In this document: positions 24,724 to 32,154 of the stretch, piece after piece | Layout: every line of letters begins with the position of its first letter | How positions within the stretch are numbered: the stretch's first letter is position 1 | IMG/VR virus record: IMGVR_UViG_3300010153_000032 | Coordinates: 1-37,107 of that record | From: a virus | DNA: 37,107 nucleotides | Direction: 5' to 3' (one strand) | The notes under the pieces: generated by a model | What the model saw: the letters and a program-made list of their open reading frames with translations, nothing else | Database searches by the model: none | What the model was told of the DNA's origin: nothing | Program-made: the position numbers and the translations under genes

Positions 24724-24731
24724 TATTTATA
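24724..24731 (+). promoter_or_regulatory. TATTTATA element with start-stop codons downstream
   Basis: TATTTATA lies in the 69-base gap after the portal gene and is followed directly by GTATGTAG, which contains ATG next to TAG at 24734-24739. The true gene starts at 24763 after AGGAAAG. The sequence mirrors the TATAGTATG before terminase, where that ATG is the real start. Confidence 0.5.
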
Positions 24732-24762
24732 GTATGTAGGTACCAAAAATAGGAAAGAAATT

Positions 24763-25650
24763 ATGGCTAAATCAAAACATTCGAAAGTAAAAAATACAGG
24801 GATATTGTTTGAATTGCTAGCTCGCCAGCTGACTGCAGATACATTAAATGATGTGCAAAACCCAGCTGCAATAAAAATTATACGTGAATTTTTTGTAAAG
24901 AATACCGTATTAAAGAAAGAGCTACAATTATATCAGAGTCTAATGAAACAGAAATTTGATAGTGAACCAAAAGCATCACAATTCATAGACGCTGTGTTAA
25001 ATGAAAGACGTAAGCTTACTAACAAAACATTAGCTAATCAAAAATATAATCTGATTAAAGAAATTAAAAAGCATTATGATCTAGAAAAATTCGTTGCATC
25101 ACCAGTCGCGAAGTACAAACAATATGCATCCGCATATAGATTATTTGAATCATTATCTGATAGAGAGATTAACGATCCAAAAACAATTATGCAATGTAGA
25201 ATAACATTAGCTGAGAGTATAATTACTCATCGTGCTAAAGAAAATAAGGCTAAGCAGTCGATTGTTGAAAAGTTCTCAAGTCATGATGAGGATACAAGAT
25301 TATTGGCATATAGAATATTGGTAGATAAATTCAATAATAAATACAAAGGACTAACATCAGAACAGAAGACTCTTCTAGAGCAATATATCAATAATGTATC
25401 TAATAAAAAAACTCTCGCAGAATTCATAAACAAGAGAGCGAATAGTTTGTATAAAGCATTAAGCTCTGAAAAGAAAAGAGTAAAAGATAAAATAGTTACA
25501 ATCAAATTAAATGAAGTAATTAAACATCTAAAACCATTAACTACAATAAAATCCATCAAGGATAAGCATATTCTTAACATGATGAGATATTATGATTTGA
25601 AAACGGAGCTAAAGAATGTCTCTACAAGACGAACTAGACAAGTTGTTTGA
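24763..25650 (+). CDS. All-helical protein between portal and protease, probable prohead core component
   Basis: A 295-residue, Lys-rich, almost entirely helical protein (GILFELLARQLTADTLND at residue 13, then many amphipathic helices). I recognise no named domain. The place between portal (gp20) and protease (gp21) is where T4 has the small core proteins gp67 and gp68, and this gene and the two after it occupy that interval. Its 3' end overlaps the next gene by 35 bases. An internal or core role is inferred from position; a DNA-binding role is also possible. Confidence 0.66.
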   Translation: MAKSKHSKVKNTGILFELLARQLTADTLNDVQNPAAIKIIREFFVKNTVLKKELQLYQSLMKQKFDSEPKASQFIDAVLNERRKLTNKTLANQKYNLIKEIKKHYDLEKFVASPVAKYKQYASAYRLFESLSDREINDPKTIMQCRITLAESIITHRAKENKAKQSIVEKFSSHDEDTRLLAYRILVDKFNNKYKGLTSEQKTLLEQYINNVSNKKTLAEFINKRANSLYKALSSEKKRVKDKIVTIKLNEVIKHLKPLTTIKSIKDKHILNMMRYYDLKTELKNVSTRRTRQVV

Positions 25651-26101
25651 GGATTATCTTAAAGAAGATGAACTAGATGAAACAAGCACATCCGGAGCGA
25701 CTCCAGGATACCAAACTCCATTTGCATTTGGTGATGATAGTGAAGGATCCAAAAAGAAACGAAAAAACTATTCTACCTCAAGCACTGGATATAAAGTAGT
25801 AGGAGAAAATAAAATGAAGCACTCAGATATTATCAAACATACTTTAGGATTAAGTGAAGTAACGTATAAAACGTATAAGCAAGATGAGTCAATGTCTCAG
25901 AAGAAAAAGGTAAATCTTGCTATTAAAGAAATGAGTAGAAAGTTATACGAAATAGAACGAGCAGTTTCCCAAAATATAAAGTTAAAGACGGAAGTAGGTG
26001 TAGAAGGAAGATCTTATTGGAAAGCTACAAAGCAAAGATTGGGAAAGATTTCTGAACGTCTAGTTAAGATAGCAGGAAGTATTAGAGAGTTGGGATCGTA
26101 A
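25616..26101 (+). CDS. Prohead core-type protein, unknown
   Basis: A 161-residue protein starting 35 bases inside the previous gene, with GGAGC upstream. The first 20 residues are acidic and helical (DELDKLFEDYLKEDELDE|T), ending in LDE, a possible gp21 site. A Ser/Gly/Lys linker follows and then a helical C-terminal half (KKVNLAIKEMSRKLYEIERAV). It resembles head-assembly core components by position and composition only. Its stop overlaps the next ATG (TAATG). Confidence 0.62.
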   Translation: MSLQDELDKLFEDYLKEDELDETSTSGATPGYQTPFAFGDDSEGSKKKRKNYSTSSTGYKVVGENKMKHSDIIKHTLGLSEVTYKTYKQDESMSQKKKVNLAIKEMSRKLYEIERAVSQNIKLKTEVGVEGRSYWKATKQRLGKISERLVKIAGSIRELGS

Positions 26102-26448
26102 TGAAACAGCTCGATGAAAAATTATCTTCAGCAGCTAAGGTAGCTATTGGTGCATTGATATATCAGCAAGTCAAAAAGATGAAGCAGAATATCAATTTGG
26201 CAAATAAAAAGGCAGATCTTGCTAATAGTGAGATTGAAAAGAAGGAAAAAGAAATAAACGACCTTCAAAAGCGATTACAGACGGTAGCATCAGCGGGAGA
26301 AGACTTAGGGAAAGCTATTATCAACAGGCCTAGCGGTGGATTTGAAAAATCTCAATTAGATCAGATACGAAAGATGATTAGAAAAGAGGTTGGAAGGATT
26401 CTTTTTGATATTTATAAACTAAGAAACGCGTGGGCAAATAGATCCTAA
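26101..26448 (+). CDS. Coiled-coil prohead-region protein
   Basis: A 115-residue protein with a clear coiled coil in the middle (NLANKKADLANSEIEKKEKE, then INDLQKRLQTV) and a basic helical C-terminus (KSQLDQIRKMIRKEVGRILF). It begins MKQLDE|K, an LxE site that could be cut by the protease encoded next. It is coupled to the previous gene by TAATG and lies 11 bases before gp21. The position matches a T4 gp67/gp68 core role. TATTTATA also occurs inside its end (26409-26416) and could serve gp21, but it may simply encode DIYK. Confidence 0.62.
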   Translation: MKQLDEKLSSAAKVAIGALIYQQVKKMKQNINLANKKADLANSEIEKKEKEINDLQKRLQTVASAGEDLGKAIINRPSGGFEKSQLDQIRKMIRKEVGRILFDIYKLRNAWANRS

Positions 26449-26459
26449 GGAGACAACAA

Positions 26460-27071
26460 ATGGCAAAAGAACTTTTAATAGATTATACAACATTCCAAAT
26501 AACACCTCAGATGATTAAAGAATCTGAAGAAGCTAACGGAGGACGTGTTATTGTACAAGGAGTGTTGCAAAGATCTGGAGCAAAAAATCAAAACGGAAGA
26601 GTTTATCCAAAAGATATTTTAGCTCGTGAAGTGGAAAATTATAAAAAGGTTCAAATAGCTGAGAGAAGAGCTCTTGGAGAATTAGATCATCCAGAATCAT
26701 CTGTAGTAAATTTACAAAATGTTTCACACAACGTACAAGATGTATGGTGGAAAGGAGATGATGTAGTAGGAAAAGTAGAGATTCTAGGAACACCGTCAGG
26801 AAATATACTAAAAGAATTACTAAAAGCAGGTATTAAATTAGGAATATCTAGTAGAGGGTTAGGATCAGTTAAATCAATAGGTGAAAACACGGTAGCGGTA
26901 GAAGATGATTTTGAATTGATATGTTGGGACTTTGTTTCAAATCCTTCAACGCATGGAGCTTTTATGGCACCAGTAAATGAAGGTGTAAATAACCAAGCAA
27001 GTGAATGGGACGTATGTGATAAGTATTGCAAAACGAATTCAATCATTCGTGATATATTAGGAGATCTATAA
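26460..27071 (+). CDS. gp21: Prohead core protease
   Basis: A 203-residue T4 gp21-type serine protease (prohead assembly peptidase, similar in size to T4 gp21). It digests the scaffold and trims capsid subunits at (L/I)xE sites before DNA packaging. ALGELDHPE places the catalytic His at residue 77 and GISSRGLGS the nucleophile at Ser130 or Ser131. The N-terminal RVYPKDILAREVENY and late WDFVSNPSTHGAFM are family hallmarks. The C-terminal region contains VNEGVNN, which may be part of self-removal. A strong AAGGAGA site precedes it, and its stop overlaps the next ATG. The assignment is firm. Confidence 0.94.
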   Translation: MAKELLIDYTTFQITPQMIKESEEANGGRVIVQGVLQRSGAKNQNGRVYPKDILAREVENYKKVQIAERRALGELDHPESSVVNLQNVSHNVQDVWWKGDDVVGKVEILGTPSGNILKELLKAGIKLGISSRGLGSVKSIGENTVAVEDDFELICWDFVSNPSTHGAFMAPVNEGVNNQASEWDVCDKYCKTNSIIRDILGDL

Positions 27072-27361
27072 TGAGTAAATATGTAAATAAAAACGGTAAA
27101 TTCAATCATGGAAAGTGGTTAAGAGAAAAATCAATACAAGGATCGTTAAATGAAAACGCTGGTAGTGATTTTCAAAAGCAGTTTGAATTCAAAGCTGATG
27201 AGTTTATGGAAACTTACCTTACTCACTTCGAAATGATGGTAGATGAAGATAAAATGCCGAGAAGTGAATTTAATAAATTAGACAAAATGTGGACGTCTTG
27301 TAAAAAAACAATGGAAAAAATGACCGATCAACTTAAAAAGACATCAACAAAGTACCTTTAG
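27071..27361 (+). CDS. Small head-module protein, unknown
   Basis: A 96-residue protein coupled to the protease by TAATG. Near residue 35 SLNE|NAGSD resembles a cleavage site of the neighbouring protease. The remainder is helical (FKADEFMETYLTHFEMMVDE) and Lys-rich at the end. The position between protease and scaffold suggests a small core or internal protein. I know no family. Confidence 0.6.
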   Translation: MSKYVNKNGKFNHGKWLREKSIQGSLNENAGSDFQKQFEFKADEFMETYLTHFEMMVDEDKMPRSEFNKLDKMWTSCKKTMEKMTDQLKKTSTKYL

Positions 27362-27371
27362 GAGAAATATA

Positions 27372-27887
27372 ATGAAATTAAAAAAAATATACGAATCGTT
27401 TGAAAGCGATAGACCAAAAGTAACGAAGGAAGATAGAAAGGCTTTCTTAGAAAACATTAGCAATTTCTCCTCGTTCGGAAAAAATATCTATAGAGAAGCT
27501 TCTCTAAAAGAAACAGTACAATCTATCAAAGAATTAACGGAAACAGCAGGACATATAGCTTTATCAGAAGGTGATGATTGGTTCGACAATATGTCAGTAA
27601 AAAGAGATATGACTGAAGTATCTCGAGCGACTAAATTATTTGAAAAAGCAGCAAAAGAAATGAGCGTTCTACAACAACGTACTGAATCTTTATATGAAGA
27701 GATAGGTATGAGATTATCTAAATATTTCGATATGAATGAAGCTACAGATCACATAGATGATACAGAAGCTGCAACTAAATTCGATGCAATGAAAGATAAA
27801 GATGTAGATAATGATGGTGAAGTAGACGATCAAGACTCTTATTTACATCATAAATTAGGTGTAGTAGCAAAAAAATCGGATAAGTAA
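27372..27887 (+). CDS. Head-module protein with EF-hand loop
   Basis: A 171-residue protein with an AGGAGA site. Residues ~55-67 contain LTETAGHIALSE|GDDW, with LSE before Gly, a likely gp21 site. A helical middle region follows. Near the C-terminus, Asp144, Asp146, Asp148, Gly149, Val151, Asp152 and Asp155 form a textbook 12-residue calcium-binding loop (DVDNDGEVDDQD). To my recollection a similar motif recurs in proteins of T4-like marine phages. It may bind calcium in the capsid or prohead core. The function is otherwise unknown; the loop itself is clear. Confidence 0.68.
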   Translation: MKLKKIYESFESDRPKVTKEDRKAFLENISNFSSFGKNIYREASLKETVQSIKELTETAGHIALSEGDDWFDNMSVKRDMTEVSRATKLFEKAAKEMSVLQQRTESLYEEIGMRLSKYFDMNEATDHIDDTEAATKFDAMKDKDVDNDGEVDDQDSYLHHKLGVVAKKSDK

Positions 27888-27892
27888 ATTAA

Positions 27893-28489
27893 ATGGCACG
27901 TGTAACTAAATCTACGTTAAAAGGATATTTTCAAAAGGGAAGTATTCCATCTCAAACAGAGTTTGAGAGTTTAATTGATACGACAGCAGCACCAACATCA
28001 ACATCTGTGGATTATGGTACTGGAGTTCAAGGGACTGGTGATACATACCAACTAGATATAGCAGAACTCAATGGCGAAAAAATCACAACGGTTATTATGG
28101 ATCTTCAAGGGTTGAGTGGATCAGCTGCGGATAATGGAATTATAGGAATAAGTGGATCAGACTCTAGCTATCTATTAAAGTGGGATACTGCGATTCATGG
28201 GAATCTATACAAAGTTGACTTAGGTTGTGGAGAAACCTTAGCTGGATCGGTGAATGATGTAGATCTTGCATTCTCAGCTTCAATTCAAAGTACATTTGCA
28301 ACTGTGACTCAAAGTAATGCAGTAATACTTACTTCAGATTCAGCACGAGACTCAGGTGAGTTCAAAACTACATCAACTATAACGGGAGTGCCATCTACCG
28401 ATGATTATATATACATGACGAATGGTACATCAGGAACTGCGGGTATATACACAGCAGGAAAACTTATTATAAAATTCTACGGAATATAG
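27893..28489 (+). CDS. Capsid- or fibre-associated beta protein
   Basis: A 198-residue protein. Its first 30 residues, VTKSTLKGYFQKGSIPSQTE then FESLIDT, form a short helical anchor that recurs at the start of marine-phage structural proteins. The remainder is Ser/Gly/Thr-rich and beta, ending GTAGIYTAGKLIIKFYGI. The place in the head module favours a head fibre or capsid decoration rather than a tail fibre. No strong ribosome-binding site is seen. No cleavage leader is seen. The promoter of the bS21 unit starts directly after its stop. Confidence 0.64.
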   Translation: MARVTKSTLKGYFQKGSIPSQTEFESLIDTTAAPTSTSVDYGTGVQGTGDTYQLDIAELNGEKITTVIMDLQGLSGSAADNGIIGISGSDSSYLLKWDTAIHGNLYKVDLGCGETLAGSVNDVDLAFSASIQSTFATVTQSNAVILTSDSARDSGEFKTTSTITGVPSTDDYIYMTNGTSGTAGIYTAGKLIIKFYGI

Positions 28490-28520
28490 TTGCAAAATCA
28501 AAAAATATTTCTTATATTTA
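28490..28520 (+). promoter_or_regulatory. Bacteroidetes-like housekeeping promoter for bS21
   Basis: TTG at 28490-28492, immediately after the upstream stop, is followed by 20 bases and TATATTTA at 28513-28520. This resembles the Bacteroidetes primary-sigma consensus (-33 TTG, -7 TAnnTTTG). The last base differs (A for G, although G follows next). It differs from the TATTTATA elements used elsewhere and suggests expression by the host polymerase. Confidence 0.5.
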
Positions 28521-28553
28521 GTATAAATAAATTTATTAACAAAAATTGTACGT

Positions 28554-28907
28554 ATGCAAAAAGACAAAGGCAGTAGCCAAGATGGAAGGAGAGATAGTGG
28601 TCCTCCTCACAAAAATTTCAAAAAAGGATTTCGTAGACCAAGACGTGGTAAACACGAATACTTCATACCAGGAGCACTTGGTATAAAGGTATTGGATGGT
28701 AATATTGAGCTAGCACTCAAAAAACTCAAAAAAGAGATGAAGGAAGCTGGAGTAATATCGGAGTATAGAGAACGTAGGTATTACACTAAAAAATCTCAAG
28801 TAAAGAGAGTTAAGATGGAAGAAGCTCAACGTTGGCAAAAGAAGCTTGATAGAGATAGAGCTAGATATGATAGGAATACAGTCTGGGATTTCAGAAAAAT
28901 CCGATAA
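28554..28907 (+). CDS. rpsU: Phage-encoded ribosomal protein bS21-like
   Basis: A 117-residue, very basic protein. Residues ~43-100 match bS21: VLDGNIELALKKLKKEM, AGVISEYRERRYYTKKS and KRVKMEEAQRWQKKL correspond to its helical and basic blocks. A 42-residue Gly/Arg/Lys-rich N-terminal extension and a short C-terminal extension make it about twice the normal length (~65-70). bS21 sits near the anti-Shine-Dalgarno end of 16S RNA on the 30S platform and influences start choice. Phage bS21 genes are known, including in a pelagiphage. This copy has its own promoter-like signal, no Shine-Dalgarno, and a perfect terminator, so it is a separate unit within the late genes. It could replace host bS21 on ribosomes. 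The family call is good; the effect is inferred. Confidence 0.85.
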   Translation: MQKDKGSSQDGRRDSGPPHKNFKKGFRRPRRGKHEYFIPGALGIKVLDGNIELALKKLKKEMKEAGVISEYRERRYYTKKSQVKRVKMEEAQRWQKKLDRDRARYDRNTVWDFRKIR

Positions 28908-28924
28908 TTATAGCTAAAATGAAG

Positions 28925-28955
28925 AAAAAGAGTAGAGAAATCTACTCTTTTTTTA
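28925..28955 (+). terminator. Rho-independent terminator after bS21
   Basis: A perfect 12-base-pair stem (28925-28936 with 28941-28952) closes on a GAAA loop and runs into a T-tract to 28954. It lies 18 bases after the bS21 stop. Because the left arm begins AAAAA, it could also stop transcription on the other strand, but no minus-strand gene is present. Confidence 0.92.
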
Positions 28956-28965
28956 TATGTATATA

Positions 28966-28973
28966 TATTTATA
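28966..28973 (+). promoter_or_regulatory. TATTTATA element upstream of scaffold gene
   Basis: TATTTATA (context TATATATTTATATGTG) lies 11 bases after the bS21 terminator and 129 bases before the scaffold ATG. Placement after a terminator strongly suggests that it restarts transcription for scaffold and capsid. Confidence 0.6.
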
Positions 28974-28980
28974 TGTGAAT

Positions 28981-29070
28981 ACACTATCAATGATATAGTG
29001 TCTAACGAAATCAACAATAATATTGTTAGATTTCTTAAACAAATTCTATTATAGCTCATCAATAGCTATA
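28981..29070 (+). promoter_or_regulatory. Structured leader of the scaffold/capsid transcript (three hairpins)
   Basis: Three inverted repeats stand in a row: 28981-28987 with 28995-29001 (7 bp); 29007-29018 with 29022-29034 (12 bp with one bulged base); and 29050-29056 with 29064-29070 (7 bp). They lie between the TATTTATA element and the AGGAGA ribosome-binding site. An alternative pairing of 29001-29006 with 29025-29030 competes with the second. None has a T-tract. They may stabilise the messenger or regulate translation; no known RNA family is recognised. Confidence 0.55.
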
Positions 29071-29102
29071 TTTCCAATTAAACATAATATAGGAGAAAAG
29101 TA

Positions 29103-30239
29103 ATGGACAAATTACTAAAAGAAGCAATCGCTGATGCTAAAGCTGTTAGAGAAACTGCTATAGCAAACGCAAAACTAGCTCTTGAAGAAGCGTTTACGCC
29201 AAAACTTCAATCTATGTTATCTGCAAAAATCCGTGAAGAAGAAGAAGAGGAAGTTGAAGATGTACCGGTTGAAGAACCAGTAGCTGAACCAGCTTTAGAT
29301 TCTGAAGAAGAAGGGACTTACGAAGGAGAAGAAATGGAAATGTCTACTGGTGATGAAGAAGGCCACGAAGATGAAGAAATGGAAACTGCTGAAGAAGAAG
29401 AAATGGAAGCTCCAGCAATGGACGCAGCTGAAGAAGAAGGTGAAGAAATGGCACCGGAAATGGATGCGGCTGAAGAAGAAGAAGCTCCTGCAGACGATAT
29501 GGAACTTGAAGCAATCATTAGAGAACTTGAAGATGAAATGGGAACTGAAGAAGAAATGGAAGATGAAGAACCAGTAGCAGAACAATCTGATTCATCAGGT
29601 GTTGGTAACGGCGACAATAAAGTTGTTGTAGCTGACGGCGATGATGAAGAAAAAGCAGAGACTGAAACTTCACCTGGAAACACCATGGGATCTGAAGACG
29701 AAAACATGGACAAGATTTCTGAGAATGCAGAAGAAGGCGAAGAAGAACCAGTTGATCTAGAAGAAATCATCAAATCATTATCAGAAGACCAGTATACTGC
29801 TGGTGTAGATGACGGTGAAGCAGGTGAATCAGTAGAACAACCTGAGTCTCCAGTGGCAGAAGAAACTAAAAAACTGAAAGAAGCGTATGCTACTATCAGA
29901 TTTATGAAAGATAAACTTTCTGAAGTTAATTTGCTAAACGCTAAACTATTATTTACAAACAAATTGTTTAGAAATAATGGTCTTGACGAAGGTCAAAAAC
30001 TAAGAGTGATCGAAACTTTTGATAGAGCGGGATCAGTTAGAGAAGTAAAATTAGTTTACTCTACATTAGCTGAATCGCTTAAATACGATGCAAAAGCGAC
30101 GAAGAAAGTTAAAAAAATTACAGAAGGTTTAGCATCAAAACCTTCAAAATCAACAAAACCTGCTGCTAAAGCAACACCTCTTAACGAAGGTAATGTAATG
30201 GCTGATAGGTTTAAGAAACTAGCTGGATTGATAAAATAA
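29103..30239 (+). CDS. gp22: Prohead core scaffold protein
   Basis: A 378-residue, highly acidic protein. The N-terminal helix (KLLKEAIADAKAVRETAIAN) is followed by ~200 residues dominated by Glu, Asp, Met and Ala, then a helical C-terminal region with NLLNAKLLFTNKLFRNNGL, typical of T4-like gp22. It forms the assembly core inside the prohead and is digested by gp21. Cleavage-like sites ITE|G and LNE|G are present near the C-terminus. It lies directly before the capsid gene, as in T4, and has a strong AGGAGA site. The acidic tract is longer than I expect for T4 gp22 (269 residues in total). Confidence 0.86.
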   Translation: MDKLLKEAIADAKAVRETAIANAKLALEEAFTPKLQSMLSAKIREEEEEEVEDVPVEEPVAEPALDSEEEGTYEGEEMEMSTGDEEGHEDEEMETAEEEEMEAPAMDAAEEEGEEMAPEMDAAEEEEAPADDMELEAIIRELEDEMGTEEEMEDEEPVAEQSDSSGVGNGDNKVVVADGDDEEKAETETSPGNTMGSEDENMDKISENAEEGEEEPVDLEEIIKSLSEDQYTAGVDDGEAGESVEQPESPVAEETKKLKEAYATIRFMKDKLSEVNLLNAKLLFTNKLFRNNGLDEGQKLRVIETFDRAGSVREVKLVYSTLAESLKYDAKATKKVKKITEGLASKPSKSTKPAAKATPLNEGNVMADRFKKLAGLIK

Positions 30240-30272
30240 TATCAACAGCTATAATTTATTAGGAGATAATAT

Positions 30273-32012
30273 ATGAACGTTTCAGGACTAATACAAGATG
30301 CTGGTAATACATACAACAAGCAACTTGACAAGACTCGTGCATTAGTAGGAAAATGGGATAAGACCGGATTATTAGAAGGTATTGACCATGATTATGACAA
30401 GCACGGAATGGCCGTTCTTCTAGAAAACCAAGCTCGTCAATTGATTGATGAAGCTTCAACTGGTGGCAGAGGCACAGGCGCTTCTGGTTACGAGGAATGG
30501 TCGGGCGTTGCTCTTCCATTGGTAAGAAGAATTTTTGCCGAAATCGCTGCAAAAGATTTTGTTAGCGTACAACCAATGAACTTACCATCAGGTCTAGTTT
30601 TCTGGTTAGATTTCAAATATGGTGGTTCAGTAGCTGGAGGAGCATTAAATGGTGCCTTCACTTTGAACGACACAACACAAACTCAAGCGGGTACTTTACA
30701 TGGTACTACTGACGCTGCTGGTGATCCAACTGGTGGTTTATATGGTGCAGGCTCGTACGGTTTTTCTATTAACAATATAGCAATTGATGACTTAGGTACA
30801 GTAGATGATCAATGTGCAACTGCAGCTGTAACTACAGCTCCACAGTTATTCTCAGGATCTTCTGCTTTAGCTACTGACGCAGTATTTAACTGGGATTCAG
30901 ATTTCTCTGCATCTTATCAATCTACACAAGGTGCAACAGGAACTGGTGATGATACTATTAAGGTAATTAGAGTATTAGCATCTGATATCACTGATATGGA
31001 CAAGGAAGGTATAAGAGCATTTGTTCTTAAATCTAACGGTACTGGTGAAATCGCTGCTACTTTCCCTCAATTTACTAAATTAGTTGCTGCTGACGGTTCA
31101 GCTGGAACAACTCACGTACAGTTTGTTGTATCTGGTTCTATAACTGGTGGTGAAACTGACTTAGGTATTGAATACCACAAAGCTCCAACTGATGTTAACA
31201 GAGGTGACTTTGAGCAAGATCAAGCAGGAACTCATGCAAATGCTGAAACTGACTTAGGTATTCCAGAAATTGATGTACAATTAAGAAGTGAAGCAATCGT
31301 TGCTAAGACTAGAAAGCTGAAAGCTGTATGGACTCCTGAGTTCGCACAAGACTTAAACGCTTACCACTCTATCGACGCTGAAGCTGAATTAACTTCTATG
31401 TTATCTGAGTACGTTTCTATGGAAATTGACTTAGAAATCTTAGACATGTTATTCAGAAATGCTTTAACTAAAGACTACTGGTCAGCTAAAATTGGTGAAA
31501 CTTATGATGCTGGAACTTCAACATTCTCAGCAGCTGCTGCAGGACCTGAAGCTTATAATCAAGGTACTTGGTTCCAAACTTTAGGTACTAAGATCCAAAA
31601 AGTTTCTAATACTATTCACCAAAAAACTATGCGTGGTGGTGCAAACTTCTTAGTTTGTTCTCCAAAAGTTGCAACTATTCTAGAATCAATTCCAGGATAT
31701 GCTGCTGATACTGATGGAAACAAATCTGACTTTGCAATGGGTGTTCAAAAAGTTGGTGCTCTTAATTCAAGATACCAAGTTTACAAAAACCCTTACATGT
31801 TAGAAAACCAAATCTTAATGGGCTTTAGAGGTGGACAATTCTTGGAAACAGGTGCTGTTTATGCTCCATATGTTCCATTGATTATGACTCCTCTAGTTTA
31901 CGATCCGAAAAACTTCACTCCAAGAAAAGGTGTGATGACGCGTTATGCGAAAAAGATCGTTAGACCAGAATTCTATGGTGTTGTACAGATTAAAGGTTTA
32001 GACGCTATTTAA
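30273..32012 (+). CDS. gp23: Major capsid protein
   Basis: A 579-residue T4 gp23-type capsid subunit (HK97 fold). The N-terminal propeptide ends at LIDE|A (Glu60-Ala61), the expected gp21 cleavage site; LLE|G at 35 is another. EEWSGVALPLVRRIF and VSVQPMNLPSGLVFWLDF after the cut are family hallmarks, and KAVWTPEFAQDL and the C-terminal YAKKIVRPEFYGVVQIKGL also fit. The mature shell protein would be about 519 residues. An AGGAGATAATAT start context and apparently highly favoured codons imply strong expression. A terminator follows 28 bases after the stop. Confidence 0.97.
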   Translation: MNVSGLIQDAGNTYNKQLDKTRALVGKWDKTGLLEGIDHDYDKHGMAVLLENQARQLIDEASTGGRGTGASGYEEWSGVALPLVRRIFAEIAAKDFVSVQPMNLPSGLVFWLDFKYGGSVAGGALNGAFTLNDTTQTQAGTLHGTTDAAGDPTGGLYGAGSYGFSINNIAIDDLGTVDDQCATAAVTTAPQLFSGSSALATDAVFNWDSDFSASYQSTQGATGTGDDTIKVIRVLASDITDMDKEGIRAFVLKSNGTGEIAATFPQFTKLVAADGSAGTTHVQFVVSGSITGGETDLGIEYHKAPTDVNRGDFEQDQAGTHANAETDLGIPEIDVQLRSEAIVAKTRKLKAVWTPEFAQDLNAYHSIDAEAELTSMLSEYVSMEIDLEILDMLFRNALTKDYWSAKIGETYDAGTSTFSAAAAGPEAYNQGTWFQTLGTKIQKVSNTIHQKTMRGGANFLVCSPKVATILESIPGYAADTDGNKSDFAMGVQKVGALNSRYQVYKNPYMLENQILMGFRGGQFLETGAVYAPYVPLIMTPLVYDPKNFTPRKGVMTRYAKKIVRPEFYGVVQIKGLDAI

Positions 32013-32040
32013 TAGTTAACTATTGATAATTGATTTATTA

Positions 32041-32070
32041 AGAGACCCGCCTAGTGCGGGTCTTTTTTTT
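32041..32070 (+). terminator. Rho-independent terminator after the capsid gene
   Basis: AGACCCGC (32043-32050) pairs with GCGGGTCT (32056-32063) around a CTAGT loop and is followed by a run of T to 32070. The stem is unusually GC-rich for this genome. It ends the scaffold/capsid transcript. Confidence 0.94.
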
Positions 32071-32093
32071 GCTTGTATATACGTATATTTTGA

Positions 32094-32101
32094 TATTTAT
32101 A
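32094..32101 (+). promoter_or_regulatory. TATTTATA element upstream of phoH
   Basis: TATTTATA (context TGATATTTATACTAAAGG) lies 24 bases after the capsid terminator and 53 before the phoH ATG. The pairing of terminator and element repeats the arrangement at 28925-28973. Confidence 0.58.
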
Positions 32102-32154
32102 CTAAAGGATATATTATCCTTGTAATCCTAAACCCAAATAATAGGAGAGTTCAC

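Noticed and set aside
26409-26416. TATTTATA inside the end of the coiled-coil gene, possible gp21 promoter
   Set aside because: It encodes DIYK in frame and lies in coding sequence; position is suggestive but it cannot be separated from codon choice.
28908-29102. tRNA or known riboswitch in the longest gene-free gap
   Set aside because: No cloverleaf, no CCA-type acceptor arm and no recognised riboswitch core; only a terminator, a promoter element and three simple hairpins.
29318-29962. Minus-strand open frame of 214 codons opposite the scaffold gene
   Set aside because: It is Ser-rich low-complexity sequence that results from GAA/GAT repeats of the acidic tract read backwards; no ribosome-binding site or promoter supports it.
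32023-32154. Possible 44-residue N-terminal extension of PhoH
   Set aside because: It would be encoded across the capsid terminator and the promoter element; the ATG at 32155 has a strong AGGAG site and begins the usual PhoH sequence.
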